NCBI GenBank assembly: GCA_028641055.1
Contig: CM054058.1
Span: 241,724,187-241,788,186 of the forward strand
Length of the DNA: 64,000 bases
Reading direction: 5' to 3'
Origin: Alopecurus myosuroides
Lineage: Eukaryota > Streptophyta > Magnoliopsida > Poales > Poaceae
Position 1 is the first letter of the stretch, and each line of letters begins with the position of its first letter. This document shows, in pieces, positions 56,416 to 64,000 of the stretch. Both the position numbers and the translations under genes were made by a program. The notes under the pieces were generated by a model that worked only from the letters and a program-made list of their open reading frames with translations, ran no database searches and was not told where the DNA came from.

Positions 56416-57377
56416 TCCCAGTTCCTCCGATAGAATCGGGCAACTGTCGCGTCTGTTGCGGGTGCTAGCTCCAGCTCAACCGATGGATCCAACGTTGCAA
56501 TTGGTGACTATTATATGCTGCAAAATGTGATCTTCACACGTCGATGCATGGGTGGATAGATGAGGCACGGAAAAGGGTACGAGAGCTTGCTAATGTTTAC
56601 TCATCTCGACTGCACGCCCCATGTGCTTCATGTATCACCAAAAAGCACCCGATATTTCCTTAAACAAAGCACCTTTCTTTTATTATACTCTTCAGTTAAC
56701 TAATCTAGCTCTGTGGCTAGCTTTCAGCCGGCCCGGTGCTCGCCTACCCGATAAACACATGTATGGACGCTGTTGCTCATACGTAAAGCTTCGGTTTCAC
56801 ATCACATGCAGGCGATCAAACTGACCGATCGTCTGAGCTGAGATTTCGAAAGTTTTTTTTTGAGATTTCGAAAGTTAACAAATTGTTTCTGCAGGAGTGA
56901 ACTTATCCGGCCGCCGATCGCTCTGGCGGGGGTAGTCGGCGACTCGGCGTACAGTATACCCATAAGCTCAAGTATTGGGGGCGATCGACCCATGTGAAGA
57001 CTGGCCGGCCGGAACCCGGAAGAAGATCAAAAGCGTGGGGCTCCGTCTTTCCGCCATCGTCGGCAGACGGTATCATTGGGCGCATAGTTAGCCTGACCAT
57101 GATTTGGTGGTTTGTTTAGGGCAGCCTTTTGACCAGTTTGCGGGTGGTTGGAGGTGCCCCCCGGCCTGCCGTGCCATTTGTTTTGTGTTTGCCCTCGGTC
57201 TCCATGCATGTGAAGATTGTTTTCCACGGGTGTGAACAATATACGGACAAATTAAAGGAGTCTTATGAATCTGCCCCGCCCTTCTGGTGGTACCATCAGC
57301 CACTGAGTTAACGGGAGGCTAGCTAGGCGCCTTTTCTGTTGTGCTCTGTGCGTGCATCGATTCGCGAATCACTGGAA
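56416..57377. other. Unassigned DNA
   Basis: Nothing recognisable except a short repeated phrase TGAGATTTCGAAAGTT (56838-56852 and 56862-56876) around a T run. Confidence 0.4.
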
Positions 57378-57504
57378 AAAATGGATCTAATGATAGCAAT
57401 TTAATGTCATAAATGTTGTTACGATTTTCTATAAAGTTGGTCAAACTTTAAATTATTTGACTTCTAAAAAACGAAAACGTACACTTATTTACGGACGGAG
57501 AGAG
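57378..57504. mobile_element. Right half of a Stowaway-type MITE
   Basis: AATGGATCTAATGATAGCAA, AAGTTGGTCAAACTTTAAA and the end ACGGACGGAGAGAG followed by TA match the right half of a common Triticeae Stowaway element. The left terminus is missing. Confidence 0.6.
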
Positions 57505-57587
57505 TATGCATTATGCATCGTGATCGTGGTTCCTCTGTTTTTAGAGAGTATGCATTATGCATCGTGATCGTGGTTCCTCTGTTTTTA
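57500..57587. repeat. 44-bp perfect tandem duplication
   Basis: The unit starting GAGAGTATGCATTATGCATC at 57500 is repeated without change at 57544-57587. It begins at the end of the MITE fragment. Confidence 0.9.
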
Positions 57588-58213
57588 TAGTGGAAAGGTG
57601 TTTCTCTATTTTTTTTACCGGAGTTAGCCTAGTATCCCCCTCAAAGTCGTCTTAGTTGTGCCTCTGCTGCATGTTCTGACTTAGACTCCTAACTCTTGTT
57701 ATACTAGGCTCTATTCTGGGACGTATGATCTGGGACGATGGGATTGACCTAGCCTTTGAAGCTTAACCTCTGCCGGATGCAAAGTCACCGACAGCACCGT
57801 GGAAGGTCCATAGCTCTCGCGAATTAACAAGTGTGTGTACTTGCACTGTGGCAGCAGCGATGATCTCTATTAACACTGCACCAGCAGCAGTGCATCGGAG
57901 ACCGATCAGAGCAAGAACGTACGTACCCACAACGCGAGCAACAGCGTTAAGTACGTGACAACCTTAATAATCCGAGGTACGGGTGCTGCTGCTGCGGTGC
58001 TGCCCATACAGAATTCTACCCGCAAAAGAGCTGTACTAGGCAGCAAGCCAGGCGTCATATTTTACCCGTGAAGGGAGTTAAGGGCTGACAGACAGTCGAA
58101 AATTAATTAAAGGTGCCGCCGCTTGTCTCTACATCTCTTGTGTTTCTGATGGCAGTACCCGTGCTTCTGATCACAGTTTCTGGCCGGGGGGCTTGCGAGT
58201 TGCCAATGGTATA
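57588..58213. other. Unassigned DNA
   Basis: No gene or element is recognised. Confidence 0.4.
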
Positions 58214-58216
58214 TAA

Positions 58217-59039
58217 GGACATCTCCTACGGGGCCGCGGACAAGGACCGGGCAAATTGGCTCCTACGGGCCTGCTCATTCCAAAAGCGGACACTTTATAG
58301 ATACGGTAGGGCCCAGAAGGGCCCATAGGTTTTACAATATTAAAACGGAAACAAAACTAAACCTAAACTAGATGGCCAGTGGCCGCGCGGCGGCCGAAGG
58401 TTCCCCGCAGCATCCTACTCCAGGATGATGTACTCTGGGTCCTCGACGAGGTGGGCGGGGAGCGCGGCGGCCCGCGGAGGGGTGGGCGGCTGCGTGACGG
58501 GCAGCGGCGCTGCCCCGGGCAGGGAGGTGGCGGCGGGAGCTGCTCCGCCAGCGCACGGGGGGCCTGCGTTGGCGGTGGTGGTGGTGGGGGAGGGGTGGGG
58601 GAGGCGCGGTGGCGGGAGCTCCCGGCCTCATGGTCGTTCTTCGCCTTCCCGAAGTTCAGCCAACTGCGGCCCATGGCTAGGGTTTCGCAAGTCGCCGGCG
58701 AGGAAGGTGAGAGAGTGGAGTGGGGGAGGGGGAGTGTAGGGACTGGTGCGCGTGGGGACGACCGCGTGGCGGCGATCCCATTTAATAGGACCGGTTGGGG
58801 AGGCCAGCCGTCGCCACGGTCACTGACCGGCGGGCCACGCCCTTTGACCGAGCGGTGACGGGGCCGCGCGCGTCCGTTTTCAGTCAGCGGGCTGCTCAAA
58901 TCTGGACCAAATTTGGTTTGGGTTTTAGCAGCCACGGACCGAGGCGAGGGTTGGGCAGCCTCGTAGGGGCCTCGTTTTGGCCCGGACTGCTCAAATCCGG
59001 CCTGTCCGGGGCAATTGAGCAGCCCCACAGGAGATGGCC
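58217..59039 (-). mobile_element. Harbinger-like non-autonomous element with a small passenger gene (823 bp)
   Basis: The ends are GGACATCTCCTACGGGGCC and AGCCCCACAGGAGATGGCC, inverted, with TAA at 58214-58216 and 59040-59042. The right-hand TAA is shared with the next element. The interior is GC-rich and carries a minus-strand frame with leader-like sequence upstream. Confidence 0.72.
58363..58674 (-). CDS. Small proline/arginine-rich passenger protein (103 aa), function unknown
   Basis: The ATG at 58674 starts MGRSWLNFGKAKNDHEAGSS, preceded by GCGAAACCCTAGCC. A run of prolines (SPTPPPPPPPPTQAP) and an Arg/Ser-rich part follow, ending at the stop at 58363. In a second frame the same DNA reads LVEDPEYIILE just before TAG at 58423-58421, similar in style to the VYVVLDPDSD end of the passenger at 10841-11961. 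The real frame may therefore be shifted by an indel in the GC-rich middle. Composition is biased, so coding is uncertain. Confidence 0.35.
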   Translation of the reverse strand: MGRSWLNFGKAKNDHEAGSSRHRASPTPPPPPPPPTQAPRALAEQLPPPPPCPGQRRCPSRSRPPLRGPPRSPPTSSRTQSTSSWSRMLRGTFGRRAATGHLV

Positions 59040-59042
59040 TAA

Positions 59043-61100
59043 GAGCATCTCCACTCGCGTCCCCAGAGGCCCGCCAGTCTACTTCCCATCCAGACAGCTC
59101 CCGAAGCCGTCCACTCATGCCCTCTATTGGGTCTTCCCATCTAGATGGGCATCAATTTCCGTCCGGAAAAATCAGTCCAACCCCGCACCCAGGGTTCCCG
59201 TGGGGGCTCTGGACGACTCGTTAGGCGTCGCGGGCCCGCCCTGCCAGCGACACAAAACGCCCATAAAAAGCCACGCTGGCAGTGCCCCTCTGTCCACTTG
59301 TCTCCTCCGCGCCCGTCACATCGCCTCTCGTCACCGCCGGTCGTCGCCCTCCCTCCGCCGTTCTTTTCGCCCATCCATATCGTCGACATCCCCGCCCCTC
59401 TTCCAGCGCCGCCCAGGTCTCTGACGCCTCTCCCCGCATGCGCCACAGATTGGGCGCCAGCTGTTTTTTGGTCAATATTCTGATGTAATTTTCATTTCTA
59501 TAGATGGACATTGACGATGAGTTGATGATGAACTTTCTCCTTGAGGAAGAAGCCAAAATCGATGAGGAGGAAGATGAAAACTTGCTTGTTCTTATTTGTC
59601 TTGCACAACTCCTCGCCAGTGATGAAGCCAATACTGAACCAAAGCGAGGAGCCTCCAAGTTTGGGAGGAGAAAGACGAAGCCGAGGATGAGAATGAAGGG
59701 CCCATGCATGCTCTTCGCCGACTATTTTGCCGAAGAGACAAGATTCGATGCAAAGGACGTTCATCGAAGATTTCGGATGAGCCGAAGGTTGTTCGACACA
59801 TTGGTGCAGCATGTGAGGGAGCATGACACCTGATTCAAGATGAAGAAGGACACTGTTGGGATGATTGGTTTCTCGTCAATTCAAAAGTGCACTGCTACTA
59901 TGAGAATGCTTGCATATGGAGCCCCTACAGATGGTCGGGACGACTATCTGCGCATGTCTGAGTCGACGTCCATCTAATCCATGTACATGTTCTGCAAGGC
60001 GATAGTGTAAGTGTTTGATCCAAACTACTTGAGAGGACCAAATGAGGAGGAAACTGCTCGGATCCTGGCAACAAATGAAGCAAGAGGTTTTCCTGGTATG
60101 CTTAGAAAAATCGATTGCATGCACTGGGGCTGGAAGAACTGTCCATTTGGCTAGCAAGGATTATACAAAAGGGGCCATCAAGGAGTTTGAAGTGTGGTCC
60201 TTAAGGCAGTGGCAGACCAGAAGACTTGGATTTGTCACGTGTTTTTCGGCATGGCGGGATCTCACAATGACATCAATGTGTTGTAGCATTCCCCCGTGTT
60301 CGTGAAACTTGTTGAAGGCCAGCTCCACCAGTGAACTATATTGTCAATGGTCTCAAGTACAACAAGGGGTACTACCTAACAGATGGTATATATCCAAGAT
60401 GGTCAACATTTGTGAAGACAATTTCCAATCCTCTAGGCAATGAGAAATCCTGATTGGCCTCGGTACAAGAGAGCACAAGAAATGATGTCGAGCGTGTATT
60501 TGGAGTGCTCCAGCAGAGGTTTGCCATTGTCCGGTATCTTGCTCTCACTTGGTCGACTGAGCAGATGGGAGAGCTCATGAATGCATGTGTGATCATGCAT
60601 AACATGATCATTGAGTATGAGCGTTCAAATCCATTGCATGATCATCTTCTGTATGAGTGTCACGGTCCTCTCGCCGATGTGGATCACAACGTGCCAGCGG
60701 ATTAGACGGAGTACATCGCTATTCATATGGAGATCCAAGATGAAGCCACTCATAATCAACTCCAAGATGATCTAATGGACCATTCGTGGGTTCGCAAAGG
60801 CTTGGCGACGGCATAGTGCACTTCCAATTTATTTTTAATTGTATGAATATTTTTATTTTTATTTTTAGCCATTCGTGAACTATATATGTACTAATTTAAA
60901 TCTAGAACATAAGTGTTTTAAAGTATTTTTAAGACTCTAAAATAATAAAATTAGGCAAAATATTTCTCTGCATGTTTTTCTTGGGGGCGCCGAGTAAGGA
61001 AGAGCCGCCCCCTAATGCGTTGCATCATCCAGACGAGCCCCCAAAGGGTTCCTCTGGGCGTCGATCCGGACACGTACAAGGGGCGCGAGTGGAGATGCTC
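59043..61100 (+). mobile_element. PIF/Harbinger transposon with transposase relic (2,058 bp)
   Basis: The first 17 bases, GAGCATCTCCACTCGCG, are repeated perfectly inverted at 61084-61100, and the inverted match extends with one mismatch to about 21 bp. TAA flanks it at 59040-59042 and 61101-61103. The transposase coding region fills the middle. The second Harbinger gene (Myb-like) is not seen, so it is a defective member. Confidence 0.9.
59504..60816 (+). pseudogene. PIF/Harbinger DDE transposase relic
   Basis: It starts MDIDDELMMNFLLEEEAK at 59504 and stays open to 59833 (RRFRMSRRLFDTLVQHVREHDT). After that stop, successive frames give [50 protein letters not shown] (first Asp), GMAGSHNDINVL (second Asp), and finally NDVERVFGVLQQRFAIVR (catalytic Glu) with TACVIMHNMIIE-like text to 60704. 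The three acidic residues are all recognisable but at least several stops and frame changes separate them. The family is the DDE_Tnp_4/HARBI1-like group. It is inactive as read. Confidence 0.88.
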
Positions 61101-62566
61101 TAACATAGTCTCTCTCTCTCTGTGTTATTATTATTATCATCATCATTTGGCTGTGGCGATCATTTTATTAATTAACAGTATTTTTTTTGGTAGCTCATGT
61201 TTTTTTAATTTCATTTTTTAATTCCAAACATGAAAAGTCTAGTTTCAATCTCACTTGCAAGTGGGAAAAATCTAAGTGAGGTCGACCTCACTGGTAACTG
61301 AATAATCTTAGTTGCAACTCTACTTGTAACTCAAAAAATTGCCATTCGGCCATGCCATTAGTTGCAACATCACCATGCCATTCGGCCTAAAAACTACCTG
61401 CCAGCGGTGCATGCAGAAGTGCTTACACGAGCGGATCGGTCGGAACGTCCACGCCTACATGGACGATATGGTGGTCAAGACCAAGAAGCATCACACCCTC
61501 CTCGAAGACCTAGAAGAGACATTCGGAAACTTGCGTCGCTTTTAGATAAAGCTCAACCCCGACAAATGTGTCTTCGGCGTACCAGCCGGCCAGCTTCTCG
61601 AGTTTCTCGTGTCTGAGCAAGGAATCGAGGCCAACCCGGACAAGATCGGCGCCATCGAAAACATGCCTCGGCCGACATAGTTAACGGACATCCAGAAGTT
61701 CGCCGGCTGCTTGGCCTCTCTCAGCCGGTTCGTCAGCCGACTGGGAGAAAAAGTGCTCCCCCTTTACGAACTCCTGAAAAAGATGGACAAGTTCACTGGA
61801 CCCGCTAGGCGGACGCGTCCTTCCTCGATCTCAAGCGAACGCTCTCCACCGTCCCGGTCCTGACACCCCCAGCGCCGAAAGTACCTCGCATCAACCAGTC
61901 GGGTCGTCAGCGCCATGTTGGTGGTTGAGCGGCCCCAAAAGGATAAGGAGCAGCTGGTGCAGAAGCCGGTATATTACATCAGTGACGTTCTCTTGCAGTC
62001 CAAGCAAAACTACCCCTACTACCAGAAGCTGGTCTACGGTGTGCATTTCGCCACCAAGAAGCTCCGCCACTACTTCCAAGAGCACACGATCACCGTGGTG
62101 AGCACGGCCCCGCTGTCAAAGATCATCAGCAACAAGGATGCAACCGGCCGCCTGGCCAAATGGGTGATCGACCTGGTGACACACAACATAGTCTACGAGC
62201 CTCGCACTTCCATCAAATCCCAAGTCCTCATCGACTTCCTAGTCGATTGGGCTGAGACACAGAGCCTGCTGCCTATCCTCAACTCCTCGCATTGGAAGAT
62301 GCACTTCGACAGATCCAAGATGCGTGGGGGCTTGGGGGCCGGCATCGTCCTCACCTCGTCCAAAGGAGATGGCTGGAGTACGCCCTACAGATCCACTTCA
62401 AAGCTTCCAATAATGTGGCCGAGTACGAGACCCTTGTCCATGGTCTCGAGCTGGCGAAGGAGATAGGGATACAACGCATCCTCTATTTTGGGGACTCGGA
62501 CCTGGTGATACAGCAGGTCTTAGGAGACTGGGACGCCAAGGACGCGAACATGGCCGCCTACCGTTT

Positions 62567-63699
62567 TTTGTTTTGACACCATTACTGTGGGGGAATCCCC
62601 CACAGTACCTCTTTATTAAAAATAAATAAAGTTATTTACAATATGTACAAAAGGAACAAAAAAAGCTAGGAGATGGAGTTAATCCATGATGTCAAAAAAG
62701 GAAGAGTAGTCTTCTTCACCCTATACTTAAGAAGAGTGATCTCATGCAAGAAAATAGCTTTCCAACCTCTGAAGGTTGGTTTAATATTATTGAATATCCA
62801 GCCATTTCTTTGCTTCCAAATACCCCAACAAGCCAAGATCACAATCTCAGCAAAGCAGGGACCTGAGAAATATTTCCTGGCAAACTTAATAGATTATGCA
62901 GTGTTTCCAGGAATCCATGGAATTTGTAAATAATTCCAAACTCGAGTGCTGAATTGACAATTGAAGAAAAGATGCCTCCAATCTTCAACAATATGAGCAG
63001 CACAAAGGACACAATTATGTGTATCAGAGACATGCCAATTCCTCCTGGTGAGCATATCATTTGTATTAATCCTGTCATGAAGGATCAACCAGGCAAAAAA
63101 ATTATGCTTGGATTGGCATTTACTTTTCCATAACCAATCCGAGACAAAATCAGAATGGATGTGTGCAAAACTGTATTTATAGAAGGAACTTGGTGAGAAT
63201 GCCTTCTTAGAGATTGAACTAATCCATATGTCCTTCTGTTGAGTGGAAAGAAGCAAATCTTGAGTAATAGAACAGAGTTCTAAGTATTCCTGATGGGCTA
63301 AGGATGACAGAGGCAGTGAAATTTTTTGAAGCCCATCCTCTAACAGCAAGAAGTCCCTGACTGATTGCAGCTTATCTTTAACAAAAGAAAAAAGTGTAGG
63401 AAATTGTTGACTCAGAATGATATTGTGCCAAGTATCTTCCCAGAATAGAGCAATGATACCATTACCAACTTTACATGTACTTTCTTTCCTATAATCATCA
63501 GATAAACTGAACACTCCTTTCCAACAGAAGGAGCCTGAAGAAATAACAGCATGAGGGACAGAATTATGATAATATGCATCTGCCACTAGCTGAATCCATG
63601 GTATAGATTTCTGATTATAGAACTTATGCAGGTGCTTGAGCAATAGGGCTGAATGATGAGTTTGCAAATTAATGATTCCTAACCCACCCTTATTTTTTG
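62567..63699 (-). mobile_element. 5'-truncated LINE inserted in the gypsy fragment (1,133 bp)
   Basis: A perfect 11-bp duplication GCCTACCGTTT flanks it (62556-62566, 63700-63710). On the minus strand the 3' end carries a short A-rich tail (CAAAACAAAA) next to the duplication, and the 5' end is cut within ORF2. Removing it restores the gypsy RNase H frame (AAYR|FFVQQLC). These are the marks of target-primed reverse transcription. Confidence 0.92.
62666..63699 (-). pseudogene. LINE ORF2 C-terminus (zf-RVT), one premature stop
   Basis: The minus-strand frame runs from the truncation (KNKGGLGIINLQTHHSALLLK) through KVGNGIIALFWEDTWHN to the zinc-binding part (FFAWLILHDRINTNDMLTRR, CVLCAAHIVEDWRHLFFNC). 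A TAA at 62896-62894 is followed in frame by the normal C-terminus (CWGIWKQRNGWIFNN) and a TAG at 62668-62666. The only lesion besides the truncation is that stop. Confidence 0.85.
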
Positions 63700-64000
63700 G
63701 CCTACCGTTTCTTTGTCCAGCAGCTATGCGCCTGCTTTGAAGGGTGTGAATTCCACCATGTGCCCCGAGCTCACAACGATACGATTGCCATGTTATCAAG
63801 ACTTGGCTCCACTCGGCAAATCATCCCGCCTGGAGTCTCCCTCGAGCATCTGCACAAGCCGTCCATCACGCCGTCGTTGAGCTCTGACTCCATCGTCATC
63901 CCAGATGACACTAACCAGCCGCCTGGGACCTCATAACCAGGAGCGGCCACCTCAAACGTCCCAGCCGGTGAACCAAGAGACTCGGGGGCTGCCACCACTA

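Larger units (their letters stand above)
61340..63937 (+). pseudogene. Tat-type gypsy pol fragment, plus strand, split by a LINE
   Basis: It begins within reverse transcriptase (MPFGLKTTCQRCMQK, then YMDDMVVKTKKHHTLLED; the catalytic YVDD is YMDD here). It continues through the RT C-terminus (KLNPDKCVFGVPAGQLLE), the first RNase H region (KPVYYISDVLLQSKQNYPYYQ, RHYFQEHTITVV) and the start of a second RNase H (MHFDRSKMRGGLGAGIVL). After the LINE it resumes at 63711 (FVQQLCACFEGCEFHHVPRAHN, IPPGVSLEHL). In-frame stops (for example near 61543 and 61678) and frame changes near 61800 and 62370 disable it. It differs clearly from the element at 47-54 kb. Confidence 0.85.

Overview
The window is nuclear DNA from a large, repeat-rich grass genome. 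The mix of CACTA, PIF/Harbinger, Stowaway, Tat-lineage gypsy, LINE and MULE sequence points to the Triticeae (wheat, barley or Aegilops); this is inferred from family structure and no search was run. There are no bacterial operons, rRNA, tRNA or CRISPR. The one clear host gene is an intronless RAV-type AP2/B3 transcription factor on the minus strand at 37222-38409. It resembles the rice chromosome-1 RAV/TEM gene, so homoeologous group 3 is the expected location, as inference. About 7 kb of apparently low-copy DNA surrounds it.

Layout, left to right. At 1-2347 is the end of a CACTA transposon (CACTA-A) whose TNP2-type transposase is open to the window edge. At 2350-10330 are Stowaway MITEs, unassigned repeats, a LINE RNase H relic and a poly(A)-tailed non-LTR-like element. 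At 10330-12196 is a PIF/Harbinger element carrying a broken passenger gene of unknown function. At 12329-22654 is a three-level nest: a LINE 3' tail holds a young LTR retrotransposon (two 478-bp LTRs differing at two sites), and one LTR holds a complete 7.47-kb CACTA element (CACTA-B). CACTA-B has a degenerate transposase and an apparently intact second gene that looks like a two-domain B3-type DNA-binding protein. At 23.8-25.8 kb are Tourist/Harbinger-like elements, two of them back to back and sharing one TTA.

At 27.6-31.6 kb is A-rich, unclassified repeat DNA. At 31.6-35.5 kb is a minus-strand MULE transposase relic split by a 993-bp insertion. The RAV island follows (35.5-42.4 kb), then LTR-like fragments. 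At 44.0-54.4 kb is a Tat-lineage gypsy on the minus strand. Its gag-pol frame is unbroken except for three TAG codons, and it carries an intron-containing additional gene on the opposite strand. At 54.4-58.2 kb are an LTR-like sequence rich in a GGTACTACCG motif, a LINE relic and unassigned DNA. At 58217-61100 a passenger-carrying Harbinger-like element abuts a transposase-bearing PIF/Harbinger element, sharing one TAA. From 61.3 kb to the edge is a second Tat-type gypsy fragment, split by a 5'-truncated LINE with an 11-bp target duplication.

Only the RAV gene is likely to serve the plant directly. Most of the window records serial transposition, and several insertions can be ordered from target-site duplications visible in the sequence. 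I found no clearly new biological system. The best leads are the B3-like CACTA gene, the Harbinger passenger genes, the shared-target Harbinger pairs and the amber-only gypsy frame.
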